DNA of 64,000 nucleotides. It comes from RGIG8745 sp045576655 (GTDB lineage: Bacteria; Bacteroidota; Bacteroidia; Bacteroidales; Bacteroidaceae). The stretch is from positions 62,001 through 126,000 of the forward strand of contig JAZNGW010000032.1 in the NCBI GenBank assembly GCA_045576655.1, written 5' to 3'. Position numbers and translations under genes: made by a program. Each line of letters begins with the position of its first letter. The stretch's first letter is position 1. This document shows positions 42,612 through 52,306 of this stretch, in pieces. Below the pieces are notes generated by a model. That model did no database searches and was not told the DNA's origin. It was given only the letters and a program-made list of their open reading frames with translations.

Positions 42612-44309
42612 TTAACCTTCCATTAGTTTGCGATAACGAATTCGCTTTGGTTCTTCTATTCCTAAGCGTTTTGCTTTATTCTGCTCGTATTCTGTATAAC
42701 TACCTTCAAAGAAAAAGACTTCTCCGTTACCTTCAAATGCAAGAATATGAGTACAAATACGGTCAAGGAACCAACGGTCGTGACTGATGACGACTGCGCA
42801 ACCGGCGAATTGTTCTAGTCCTTCTTCTAATGCTCTGAGGGTATTAACGTCTATATCATTAGTTGGTTCGTCAAGGAGAAGAACATTGCCTTCTTGCTTA
42901 AGAGCAAGTGCAAGTTGCAGACGGTTACGTTCACCTCCAGAAAGAACATTGCAGAACTTTTCTTGGTCAGCACCATTGAAGTTGAAACGACTTAAGTAAG
43001 CACGTACATTAATTTCGCGTCCGCCCATTCGGATCGTTTCATTTCCTTGACTTACTACTTGGTATACTGTTTGGGAAGGGTTTATATCCTTATGTTGTTG
43101 GTCTACATAACTTAATTTTACAGTTTCTCCAACTTCAAATATTCCGTTATCCGCACTGTCCAATCCCATTATAAGGCGAAATAAGGTGGTCTTACCTGCT
43201 CCGTTTGGACCTATTACACCAACAATGCCGTTTGGCGGGAGAATGAAGTTTAAGTCTTTGAACAGGATTTTTTCGTTAAATGCTTTAGCAACGTGTTGTG
43301 CCTCAATTACTTTATTTCCGAGACGAGGACCATTCGGAATGAATATTTCGAGTTTCTCCTCTTTTTCCTTTTGGTCTTCATTTAAGAGCTTATCGTATGA
43401 ATTAAGACGTGCTTTTCCTTTTGCTTGCCTTGCTTTTGGAGCCATGCGAACCCATTCAAGCTCTCTTTCAAGGGTTTTTCTACGCTTGCTTGCTGTCTTC
43501 TCTTCTTGTGCCATTCGTTTAGACTTTTGTTCGAGCCATGAAGAGTAATTACCTTTCCATGGTATGCCTTCTCCGCGATCAAGTTCAAGAATCCATTCTG
43601 ACACATCATCAAGGAAATATCGGTCGTGCGTTACAGCAATAACGGTGCCTTCATATTGTTGCAGATGTTGTTCAAGCCAGTCAATGCTTTCTGCATCAAG
43701 ATGGTTGGTCGGTTCATCAAGTAAAAGAACGTCAGGTTTTTGTAAGAGAAGGCGGCATAACGCAACTCGTCTGCGCTCTCCTCCTGAAAGATTTTCAACT
43801 TTCCAATCGGCCGGTGGACATTTTAAAGCGTCCATTGCACGTTCAAGTATAGAGTCTATGTTCCATGCATCAGTTGAATCAATTATATCTTGAAGTTCTG
43901 CTTGACGGTTCATGAGTTTATCCATTTTGTCAGGATCTTCATAATATTCAGGTAGACCAAACTTGTTGTTGATTTCGTCATATTCAGCGAGAGCGTCATA
44001 AATATATTGAACTCCCTCCATTACATTTTCTTTAACGCTTTTCGCCTCATTGAGTTGCGGGTCCTGCGGCAAATAACCAACAGTGTAGCCTGGCGACCAT
44101 ACAACTTCTCCTTGGTATTGTTCGTCAATGCCAGCAATGATTTTCATCAGAGTTGATTTACCTGCGCCATTTAGTCCGATAATACCGATTTTTGCACCAT
44201 AGAAGAATGATAGATAAATGTTTTTAAGGACTTGTTTTTGATTTTGCTGGATTGTTTTAGAAACCCCAACCATAGAAAATATTATTTTCTTGTCGTCAAC
44301 TGTTGCCAT
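42612..44309 (-). CDS. ettA: Energy-dependent translational throttle protein (ABC-F)
   Basis: A 565-residue cytoplasmic ABC-F ATPase that binds the ribosomal E site and gates the first translocation according to the ATP/ADP ratio. Two ABC domains: Walker A GLNGAGKSTLMKI and signature LSGGERRRVALCRLL in the first, GPNGAGKTTLFRL and LSGGERNRLQLALAL in the second. A charged linker of the EttA type lies between them. EttA is called from length and the arm region; other ABC-F members would differ there. Last gene of the tamB operon. Confidence 0.93.
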   Translation of the reverse strand: MATVDDKKIIFSMVGVSKTIQQNQKQVLKNIYLSFFYGAKIGIIGLNGAGKSTLMKIIAGIDEQYQGEVVWSPGYTVGYLPQDPQLNEAKSVKENVMEGVQYIYDALAEYDEINNKFGLPEYYEDPDKMDKLMNRQAELQDIIDSTDAWNIDSILERAMDALKCPPADWKVENLSGGERRRVALCRLLLQKPDVLLLDEPTNHLDAESIDWLEQHLQQYEGTVIAVTHDRYFLDDVSEWILELDRGEGIPWKGNYSSWLEQKSKRMAQEEKTASKRRKTLERELEWVRMAPKARQAKGKARLNSYDKLLNEDQKEKEEKLEIFIPNGPRLGNKVIEAQHVAKAFNEKILFKDLNFILPPNGIVGVIGPNGAGKTTLFRLIMGLDSADNGIFEVGETVKLSYVDQQHKDINPSQTVYQVVSQGNETIRMGGREINVRAYLSRFNFNGADQEKFCNVLSGGERNRLQLALALKQEGNVLLLDEPTNDIDVNTLRALEEGLEQFAGCAVVISHDRWFLDRICTHILAFEGNGEVFFFEGSYTEYEQNKAKRLGIEEPKRIRYRKLMEG

Positions 44310-44320
44310 AAGTCTATATT

Positions 44321-45079
44321 TTAGTTATGTTGTGAATTGTTTATTTTATTGATATTGTCAGCAAGTACCATTAGAGCAATGTCATATTTAAGAGGGTCGT
44401 CAGAATCCCAACTTTTGAATATGTTTGTGAGTTCTTCGCACGCTTTCCATGTGGGGCGTTTATTTGTTAGGATGGAACGAGTAAGGTTGCATACATGTAC
44501 GTCCATTATAGCATAAAGATCTCGAGGACTTCTAGTAGCCCATAAGCCGAAATCTGGTGCAACAGCTCGTGTCATCCATCTCATAAACATGCATATTCTT
44601 TTGCATGCAGATTTATCCATTGTTCCTATTTTTGCATCAGAGAGCCATGAACAAATAGTGCTAATTGATTCTTTGGTAGTTTTTCCTTCAAAGCATTTTT
44701 CCATTGTGTTATAGCCATCCAATCCTTTTTGAATTCGTCGACATACTTTTTTGAAAGTTTCTACATTTAAAGTACGATATACACAATTGTTTTTTGCATT
44801 CTTGTATGAATTTTCAAATTTGCCTTCAATTATGAACGCTGCAGGACTCCATTTCATTTCATCACAAAGCATGTATTCGGCTGTTTTTCGAATTGCTTTG
44901 CGGTTGCCCCATGAAATCATAGATACGAACAATGCCCCTAGTTCTATATCTAATTGGTTATTTGTGTGCTCCATTAATTTATACACAATACCACATGGGT
45001 CTACAGATTTGAATATTTCGGAGTCGAAATTATTTATGTATATGTTGTCAAGTATCTCTTTGGTTATGACTACATCCAT
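44321..45079 (-). CDS. TIGR02757 family protein
   Basis: 252 residues of unknown function. It is recognised by length and blocks such as SMISWGNRKAIRKTAEYML, KRICMFMRWMTRAV and DVHVCNLTRSIL. The family is widespread in Bacteroidota and is predicted to be helical, with an HhH-GPD-like look; a DNA-repair role is possible but untested here. 10 bases after nadE, 11 before ettA. Confidence 0.85.
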   Translation of the reverse strand: MDVVITKEILDNIYINNFDSEIFKSVDPCGIVYKLMEHTNNQLDIELGALFVSMISWGNRKAIRKTAEYMLCDEMKWSPAAFIIEGKFENSYKNAKNNCVYRTLNVETFKKVCRRIQKGLDGYNTMEKCFEGKTTKESISTICSWLSDAKIGTMDKSACKRICMFMRWMTRAVAPDFGLWATRSPRDLYAIMDVHVCNLTRSILTNKRPTWKACEELTNIFKSWDSDDPLKYDIALMVLADNINKINNSQHN

Positions 45080-45089
45080 TTTTTTCTTA

Positions 45090-47030
45090 TTATAAGTTTT
45101 CGCATTCGTTTATCCATTGTGTATTTGAGGCGTCACTAGGCATTAACCATGCACCTCTAGGACTTAATGCGACGCTTCCAACTCCTGGTCCGTCAGGCAT
45201 ACATGAACGTTTGAATTGTTGATTAAAGAAGCGCCTGCAGAAAATAGATAACCATTTCTTTATTGTTTCATCTGAATAACTTGCCACATTACTGTTATCA
45301 AATGCAGTTTGTGCTAAATAATATATTTTTGAAGGTTTGAATCCATTTCTGACAAAATGATAAAGGAAGAAGTCATGAAGATCGTATGGGCCAACTAAAT
45401 CTTCAGTCTTCTGTTTAATATTGCCATTTTCATCAGCAGGAATTAATTCAGGGCTGATAGGGGTGTCAATAATATCTAATAAAGTATTTCTTGACGTCTC
45501 ATCAATATCTGAATTAGCTACCCATTTGACAATATGTCGAATGAGCGTTTTGGGTACAGATGCGTTAACGCCATAATTTGACATGTGGTCTCCGTTATAT
45601 GTGGCCCAACCAAGAGCGAGTTCGGACAAATCTCCTGTTCCAATAACCAACCCATTACACTGATTTGCAATATCCATTAGTATTTGGGTGCGTTCGCGTG
45701 CCTGACTGTTTTCATAAGTAACATCATGGTTTTCTATATCATGGTTGATGTCTTTGAAGTGTTGGATACATGCATCTTTTATGCTAATTTCTTTAATGGT
45801 TATTCCAAGCGAATTCATTAATGAAATGGCATTTGTGTATGTCCTATCTGTAGTTCCAAATCCAGGCATTGTGATCCCGATAATGTCTTTTCTATCACGC
45901 TTTAGTTTGTCGAGCGTTTTTGCGCAGACTAGTAAAGCGAGAGTAGAGTCAAGACCTCCTGATATTCCTATTACTAATGTTTTTGCATTTGTATGTATAA
46001 TTCTTTGCGCTAATCCAGATATTTGTATGTTAAAGACCTCTTCACATCGTATGTTGAGTTCAGGCTCTTCAGGTACAAAAGGAAATGGTGCGAATGTTCT
46101 TGTCAATGTGGATATATCTAAATTACCTGTTGGTTGACAATTTATACATGTGGTGTTCTGCAAAAGATCTTCTGTAATACTTTCTGTAAATATATTACAT
46201 TTCCTTCTTTCTGTTCTAATTAGTTCTACATCTATTTCGGAGATTATTAATTGTTCATTAAAGTTAAATCTTTCTCCTTCTGCAATAATTTTACCGTTTT
46301 CACAAATAAATCCGTTGCCTGTAAAAACGTTGTCTTGAGTAGATTCGCCAAATCCACAAGAAGATGTTATATATCCTGATATAATACGTGAAGAATGATA
46401 TTTTGTTAAATCAAGTATGTATTTGTTGTTTCCGGCTGATTCCTTGTTTGCGGAAAGATTAAAGATTATTTCTGCACCTTTTAAGGCTAAGGTTGTGCTT
46501 GGTGGTATTGGTGCATCTAAATCTTCTGCAATTTCTATACCAAATGTGTTTTGTGGGGTGTTGAAAATCAGTGAAGTACCCATACTTACAGTTTGGGCAC
46601 AAAAATGCATAGTTGTAGTCTTGAATGTTTTTCCTGACTTAAACCATCTACATTCTTGCAAACCCTTATTGTTTGACAAGTAACTTTTGGGTACAATACC
46701 CAATATTTTCCCACCTTGGAGTACTATGGCAGCATTCAATAAAACGGAATTGTATTGTATAGGCAGTCCTATTATTGCAATTATTTTTAGCGAACGTGTG
46801 AAATCTAACAATTTGAATATGGCGTTTTCGCAACTGTCCAAAAGCAATTGTTGGGTGAAAATGTCACCACAACTATATCCAGTCATGCTTAATTCTGGAA
46901 AACAAATGATGTCAACTCCTTTTCCTTCGGCTTGGGCTATGAGATTCTCCATCTGTCTTTCATTGTAGTTGCAGTCTGCCACTTTTATGTGTGGAACAGC
47001 TGCTGCCACTTTTACAAATCCGTGTTTCAT
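45090..47030 (-). CDS. nadE: Glutamine-dependent NAD+ synthase with altered glutaminase site
   Basis: 646 residues from MKHGFVKVAAAVPHIKV; the longer open frame would overlap tamB. The last step of NAD+ synthesis is amidation of deamido-NAD. The N-terminal nitrilase-like glutaminase domain (about 1-290) has Glu46 in FPELSMTG and Lys115 in IVPKSYLSN, but where the family has a catalytic Cys (EICEDLW) it reads EIAEDLD, Ala168, codon at 46527-46529. The C-terminal synthetase domain is intact, with SGGLDST at 357-363. The enzyme may use free ammonia only, or a glutaminase in trans. Third in the rlmH-side order, 7 bases after tamB. Confidence 0.93.
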   Translation of the reverse strand: MKHGFVKVAAAVPHIKVADCNYNERQMENLIAQAEGKGVDIICFPELSMTGYSCGDIFTQQLLLDSCENAIFKLLDFTRSLKIIAIIGLPIQYNSVLLNAAIVLQGGKILGIVPKSYLSNNKGLQECRWFKSGKTFKTTTMHFCAQTVSMGTSLIFNTPQNTFGIEIAEDLDAPIPPSTTLALKGAEIIFNLSANKESAGNNKYILDLTKYHSSRIISGYITSSCGFGESTQDNVFTGNGFICENGKIIAEGERFNFNEQLIISEIDVELIRTERRKCNIFTESITEDLLQNTTCINCQPTGNLDISTLTRTFAPFPFVPEEPELNIRCEEVFNIQISGLAQRIIHTNAKTLVIGISGGLDSTLALLVCAKTLDKLKRDRKDIIGITMPGFGTTDRTYTNAISLMNSLGITIKEISIKDACIQHFKDINHDIENHDVTYENSQARERTQILMDIANQCNGLVIGTGDLSELALGWATYNGDHMSNYGVNASVPKTLIRHIVKWVANSDIDETSRNTLLDIIDTPISPELIPADENGNIKQKTEDLVGPYDLHDFFLYHFVRNGFKPSKIYYLAQTAFDNSNVASYSDETIKKWLSIFCRRFFNQQFKRSCMPDGPGVGSVALSPRGAWLMPSDASNTQWINECENL

Positions 47031-47037
47031 ATATTTA

Positions 47038-50000
47038 TTATTTTTTTCTTTTAATATTGAATAAGTCTTTCCAAGTCTCAAAAGCTTTTTCGTAACTAAT
47101 GCCTATGCCCTGTGTGTTAAGTGTGGCTTTTGTGAAATATCTGTCATTTGTTTGGTTGTATGCCTTGATGTAAGTGTTACCAGTTTCACTAATTCTCCAT
47201 CTTACATCAAAGTCTCCGATGAAGTTAGATGTTTGTGTTATAGAATTGTCGCGATATCCGAAGTTGCCATTGATAAGCAAGCGATCATCGAGGAGTTTAC
47301 CTGATAAAATGCCTTCAACGTCAAGATCGTCCCAGCCATTTTCTCCCGTAGTCAATCCTGTTCCGAAGTTCCAATTACTGTCGGTTCCAATGACGTTGGA
47401 GAGCATATTGTTAATTTGTCCGCTTAGGGTAGAAGAGAGTAGTGAATTAACGGCTTGTGACGATTTGTTATCGTTATTCATGCGTGCATATTCATTTGTA
47501 TAGAATCGTCCTAATCCGAGAAGGTATATTATTTGTGTATTCATTTCCTCTTCGGAATTAATCATACTTCTAACCAATTGTTTTGTCTCGTCATTGACAT
47601 TTGGAAGATTGAGGTCGAATTTGAAATTCATTTGGTCTAATGTACCGGTAATATCAAGTATACATATAACTTTGACTTTGTTGTTCGAACTATATGCGGT
47701 TGTAGCAGTCAGGTCGTTAAGTGGTACAGAATTTATCGTATGGTGGCAAATAAGGTGTATATTAGCATCAAAAGGATTGCCACCAAATTCTACTTGGCTT
47801 CCAGGCTGTATTATGAGGTCTCGATAGATTATGTCTTGCAGGTATAGTCTGTATTTGCCCTCATTTATATAATATGTCCCGTCAAGTTTAAATGGGCTTT
47901 TATTATGGTATCTGGCCTTAATGTTTCCTGTGCCGAAGGTTGACATGTAACCGTTTTCGCTGTTATCCATGCGAAGTTTTATTTCGCAGTTTTTGTTTAA
48001 TTCAAGATTGACATCCATATATATGTCTCCTTCGTATTTGTAGCTCTTTAAGTTAGCAGTATTCAATATTGTGTCAAAAGCAGTTACAATGTCGTTTATA
48101 GTGTCAGTTGCTGTATGATTAATGTTTCTAAACGTTATAAAGTTTGAGTTCGTAATAGCGTCTGGAGTAGCGGCATCATATGCAAACACACTGTTTTTTG
48201 ATGGAGAAACATTTGCTGTAATTCTTAAAGGATGTCCGTCCTCACCTTTTAATTTCAGTTCTCCATTGGCATAAAATGTTGCAAAGAATTTGTCAGAATT
48301 GAATTTCTTTTCATCATAACATAACAGGTGATTTAATTCGATATCGAATTCGTATGCAAAGTTTTTAAAATTTTTGTGCGTTACGTTACCGTTTACAACT
48401 CCTTTGTTACCATCTTTGTCAAATATTGTAATATTGTCAAAACCGATCTTATATGGTTGTAGTCTTATTGTGTCGCCTTTTATGTTATACCTCACTTTTG
48501 TGGGTTTCAGCGTCATGCCTATGTTCGCTTTTACGTCACCTTTAAGATTGACATCGTTCAATGGTCCTATAATACTGAGTTTTCCATTTATTCCGCCATC
48601 GATATTTTCAAATATACTTCCGATGAATCCGTTTAGAAATTCTGCGCGAGTATTATGAGTGTTGAGATCTAGTAGTATGTCGTTTTGAGGCGGTGAAATA
48701 AATCCACTCACACTAGTCCAGATGTTTTCTTCGTCTTCAATTAATCCTTTTATAGAAATTCCGTCTACTTCTTGGTCCCATGTTATATGTAGATCGGCAT
48801 CTCCCATGCGTCCGCCATTAAGAAGCATATTGTCAATGTTTACATTTGCTTCAATTTGTGGCATACTACTATTAAGATTACTCAACTTGGCTTTGCCTGA
48901 GAGTCTACCACCAAATTTTACTGCATGAAAATTGGCAACACCTTGCAGATATTCTACAGGAATTTCTTTGATGTCAACAAGTAAAGAGTCTTCAGGTATA
49001 TCAGATATGGTACCGTTAGCAATGATGTGTTGGTTTTCATGACTTATTCCGACATTGTTAAACTTGTATTTGTTATTGAATATGGTGATGCGAGAAGGGT
49101 GAATGTACCAGATTGTGTCTCGCATGACAATCTCCGATCTATTAAGATTGACATAAGTATTTGTATTTCCTGTACTATCGGAAAATAGAATTTGTGCGTT
49201 AATCGTACCGTTGGAATTGTTAGGGATTCCCTTTTTGTCAAATTTGCCTTCGGTTCTCCATGATGTTTTTGTAGAAAGAGTATCCTCTTGTGCATCGGCA
49301 TATAAAGTGAAGTTTGTTTTTCCCTCGTTGTCTATTCTTGTAATGTCTGCAGATGCTTCACATATTTCGTTTGTGTTAGTACATGCAATGTTTATGTTTT
49401 CATATTTAATACCTTCATATGTGATTTTATCATTATCGATATTAATTTCGATTCTGTTTTCTTCATCGTTGGCATTTCCTTTTATTAGAATTGGAGAGTC
49501 TATATAATAGTCTTTTTTCAACAGATGCCTGATGAATTTAGAATCTTTAATTTCGATGTTGAAATCGTATGCGTTGTTTGTTCTAACCTTTTTGTTGAAT
49601 ATTGTTGGGAGATGTGTTTTAAACTTAGAAACAATACTTGCTCCTAATGTTCTGTAATCTATATCGCCTTTAATATTTGCGTATATAATGTTGCCATCAA
49701 TGTGGATTTTTTTTGATTTTAGTCTGTCGCTTTCAAGTTGTATTTGAAGATGTTCAGGAGAAGAGGCACCATTGCTACCACTCACAATCATGGAGTCAAG
49801 GCTTAATTCTCCAACAATGTTATTTATGTTATTCCCGCTGACATTTGCGGTAGCATTCAAACTAAAATTATCACCTTTATAGTTTGGTGTTAAATTTAGA
49901 GTATATGGACGGAATTTGTTAACAATAAGACTTAGGTGGCATTTTTTCATATTAGTTTTAGTCTCAGCGCTTCCACTAAGGCTTAATCTTAGATTTTCGT

Positions 50001-51483
50001 CGTATACATTTACTTCACCACCAACAACGTCTATGTTTGAGAAAGCACTTATGTCAATTCCTGTGTATTTGTATCCAGAGTATTCAATCTCATTTATTAC
50101 GCCTGCAATATTGCCGGTGATGGATTCCTTGTCCTTTGTGCTTACTTCTTTTATATCAGTTCCTTGAAGACTGAATGATGTGTGTCCAAACTTCTCATTA
50201 TCTATTAATTGGCCTATATTGAAATTATTTGTTTCGATATCTCCTGATATTATCGTGTTTTTGTCGCTTTCGATATTGATGTCAATACCTCCGCATTCAG
50301 TGTCAATATATCCTTTGAGATTTACATTCTCTTTTATTTTTTCTATTTGCCCTGTGAAGTCTATATTTTTAAGTCTAAGGAGTGTGGCTGTTAAGGTAGA
50401 ATCTAAGTGTGGTAATGCGATGATTTCTGAAAAGGCATTGCCTTCTATTTGCACTTTTTTTATTTTTGCAAAAAATGATGAGTGTCCATGTTCATCCTTC
50501 TCAACATTGGCTGCAATATCTGCTATAATATCATTTTTTTCAGACTTAATGCGGAAATTGTCGATATTAAGTTTGTTTTGGTTACCTTCTATTTGTGCGT
50601 CTATGTCAATAATAGTTTTTGCAGATGTAAGGGCACTGTCTAGCCAACCGAAATCTTTAAGTGCCAATTTGCCATGAATGGGCAAACATGTTAAGCTCCA
50701 TCTGTTATTGTCACCGTACCCCCAATTTTTATAATTAACTTTTGCAGAATCAACTCTTATCTCTGAATTGTTCCACAATATATTAGTGTTAGTTAAGTTT
50801 GCCTGATTTTCTGTTGCTGAAAAATCCACCGTAACTCGTCTGAGTTCTATGCCTGAGTTTAATTCCTTAGCGTTAAAACGTTTTATGGAAATATCTGTTA
50901 TCTTTCCATTTTCATATTTTAAAGCCATTGTAATGGCGCCGTCTTTTATATCGATATGGTCGGGATCAAGTTTTCCAGGATTAAGCGGTTCTGAATTGAC
51001 GTCATATTTTATATTTGCGTGCCTTACAATCAAACTAGCAACTTTCAAACTAAGTGGTGAGGACTTTTCTGTATTGTTGTTGCTTAATGCTTTGATGACA
51101 AATTCGTAGTTTGGTGTTGCTCCCGGATTATCTTTATGTAGTGATGCTTTTATTCCGAAAAGTTGGACACTTTCAATAGAGATATTCCCATTGATGGCAT
51201 CTTTAAGGTTGAATGTAGCTGAAGCACGTGCAATCTCAAGCATTTCATCTCCGTATTGATCTTTTATTGTCATGTCATCGATGGTAATGCTATTCATCCA
51301 TCCCAATTTGATACTTTTGATTTGTACTTCTGTATCTAAATGATCGGACAATACAGATTCGGCGATATCGGCTAATTTATGTTTTACAGGAGGTAGGCTA
51401 ATAAGGGCAATAAAACAGACGTACAACCAAATTATGATTGTAACAACTGTCCGGATGGCCTTTGTTGTTTGTGACTTTCTCAA
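47038..51483 (-). CDS. tamB: TamB-type translocation and assembly module protein
   Basis: 1481 residues. An N-terminal signal anchor (VVTIIIWLYVCFIALISLP) holds it in the inner membrane. The long repetitive beta-groove-type middle region is followed by the TamB/DUF490 domain over the last ~400 residues, ending FGTGLTTGENGWDDLD and LLINGNFGYRDN. TamB-like proteins bridge the periplasm for lipid transport and outer-membrane assembly. No TamA-like gene is beside it. Start of an operon tamB-nadE-TIGR02757-ettA with a clear promoter. Confidence 0.9.
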   Translation of the reverse strand: MRKSQTTKAIRTVVTIIIWLYVCFIALISLPPVKHKLADIAESVLSDHLDTEVQIKSIKLGWMNSITIDDMTIKDQYGDEMLEIARASATFNLKDAINGNISIESVQLFGIKASLHKDNPGATPNYEFVIKALSNNNTEKSSPLSLKVASLIVRHANIKYDVNSEPLNPGKLDPDHIDIKDGAITMALKYENGKITDISIKRFNAKELNSGIELRRVTVDFSATENQANLTNTNILWNNSEIRVDSAKVNYKNWGYGDNNRWSLTCLPIHGKLALKDFGWLDSALTSAKTIIDIDAQIEGNQNKLNIDNFRIKSEKNDIIADIAANVEKDEHGHSSFFAKIKKVQIEGNAFSEIIALPHLDSTLTATLLRLKNIDFTGQIEKIKENVNLKGYIDTECGGIDINIESDKNTIISGDIETNNFNIGQLIDNEKFGHTSFSLQGTDIKEVSTKDKESITGNIAGVINEIEYSGYKYTGIDISAFSNIDVVGGEVNVYDENLRLSLSGSAETKTNMKKCHLSLIVNKFRPYTLNLTPNYKGDNFSLNATANVSGNNINNIVGELSLDSMIVSGSNGASSPEHLQIQLESDRLKSKKIHIDGNIIYANIKGDIDYRTLGASIVSKFKTHLPTIFNKKVRTNNAYDFNIEIKDSKFIRHLLKKDYYIDSPILIKGNANDEENRIEINIDNDKITYEGIKYENINIACTNTNEICEASADITRIDNEGKTNFTLYADAQEDTLSTKTSWRTEGKFDKKGIPNNSNGTINAQILFSDSTGNTNTYVNLNRSEIVMRDTIWYIHPSRITIFNNKYKFNNVGISHENQHIIANGTISDIPEDSLLVDIKEIPVEYLQGVANFHAVKFGGRLSGKAKLSNLNSSMPQIEANVNIDNMLLNGGRMGDADLHITWDQEVDGISIKGLIEDEENIWTSVSGFISPPQNDILLDLNTHNTRAEFLNGFIGSIFENIDGGINGKLSIIGPLNDVNLKGDVKANIGMTLKPTKVRYNIKGDTIRLQPYKIGFDNITIFDKDGNKGVVNGNVTHKNFKNFAYEFDIELNHLLCYDEKKFNSDKFFATFYANGELKLKGEDGHPLRITANVSPSKNSVFAYDAATPDAITNSNFITFRNINHTATDTINDIVTAFDTILNTANLKSYKYEGDIYMDVNLELNKNCEIKLRMDNSENGYMSTFGTGNIKARYHNKSPFKLDGTYYINEGKYRLYLQDIIYRDLIIQPGSQVEFGGNPFDANIHLICHHTINSVPLNDLTATTAYSSNNKVKVICILDITGTLDQMNFKFDLNLPNVNDETKQLVRSMINSEEEMNTQIIYLLGLGRFYTNEYARMNNDNKSSQAVNSLLSSTLSGQINNMLSNVIGTDSNWNFGTGLTTGENGWDDLDVEGILSGKLLDDRLLINGNFGYRDNSITQTSNFIGDFDVRWRISETGNTYIKAYNQTNDRYFTKATLNTQGIGISYEKAFETWKDLFNIKRKK

Positions 51484-51512
51484 AGTAATTTCACATTAAA
51501 GCATAAACAACG

Positions 51513-51543
51513 CAAAATTACGAATTTTATCTGATTGTTCCAA
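51513..51543 (-). promoter_or_regulatory. tamB operon promoter (TTG, 20 bases, TAATTTTG)
   Basis: On the minus strand, TTG at 51541-51543 and TAATTTTG at 51513-51520, with 20 bases between; the leader would be about 20 bases. Confidence 0.75.
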
Positions 51544-51600
51544 TATACAATTCGTGTCATCGAAGATTAAAGGAGTATATATGCGCCAATGTGGCATTTG

Positions 51601-52074
51601 TTATTCGTGATGGTATGGTTCTCCGTTAAGAATTGTCATAGAACGATATAATTGTTCTACGAATATGAGCCTTATCATTTGGTGTGAAAACGTCATTTTT
51701 GACATGGAAAGTTTTTCATTTGCAATGTCATAGATCTTTTGTGAAAAGCCGTATGGGCCACCGATGATGAATACTATTCTTTTGTTTATTGTATTCATTT
51801 TTCTTTTCATCCAATCGGCCATTTCAATGCTTCTCATTTCTTTGCCATGTTCATCGAGGAGGACTATGTAATCTGACGATTGTAGATTCTTGATTATAAG
51901 TTCCGCTTCACTATTTTTTTGCTGTTCAGACGTTAAACTCTTAGTATTCTTAAGCTCGGGTATTATATTGATTTCAAAGTTGATATAATGCTTTAATCTG
52001 TTTGTGTATTCATATATTAATTCCGCAAATCTTTTATCAGCAGTTTTGCCTACAAGTATGAGGGTTGCTTTCAT
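51601..52074 (-). CDS. rlmH: 23S rRNA (pseudouridine1915-N3)-methyltransferase
   Basis: 157 residues, SPOUT methyltransferase acting on helix 69 of 23S rRNA. The SAM-binding knot is visible: VFIIGGPYGFSQKIYDIA near residue 102 and LSMSKMTFSHQMIRLIFVEQLYRS toward the end. The C-terminal YHHE tail, at the active site in this family, is present. Array C of the 22-bp repeat lies in the region before its start. Confidence 0.95.
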   Translation of the reverse strand: MKATLILVGKTADKRFAELIYEYTNRLKHYINFEINIIPELKNTKSLTSEQQKNSEAELIIKNLQSSDYIVLLDEHGKEMRSIEMADWMKRKMNTINKRIVFIIGGPYGFSQKIYDIANEKLSMSKMTFSHQMIRLIFVEQLYRSMTILNGEPYHHE

Positions 52075-52145
52075 GTGTGTTGTTTAGTTGTGCTTAGTTG
52101 CGCTTTGATGTAATAATGTGTCTTTAAATTTAGTATATATCTTCA

Positions 52146-52266
52146 CTGCGTTAGCGTCATATCTTTACCGCGGTCATGTTCTATCTCCGCCGCGGTCGTG
52201 TACTATCTCCACCGCGGTCGTGTTTCGTTTCCACCGTGCTCGTGTTGCAACATCACCGCGCTCGTG
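52146..52266 (-). repeat. 22-bp tandem repeat array C (5 copies plus a degenerate one)
   Basis: Units begin at 52168, 52190, 52212, 52234 and 52256, exactly 22 bases apart, in the inverse orientation to array B (plus-strand form CCGCGGTCGTG followed by e.g. TACTATCTCCA). A degraded unit begins at 52146. The last two copies have lost the palindrome (CCGTGCTCGTG, CCGCGCTCGTG). The array lies between the relA/spoT stop and the rlmH start. Confidence 0.93.
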
Positions 52267-52306
52267 TTTCATACATAAGCAGAAGAATTTGTATGCTGCT
52301 TGCTGT

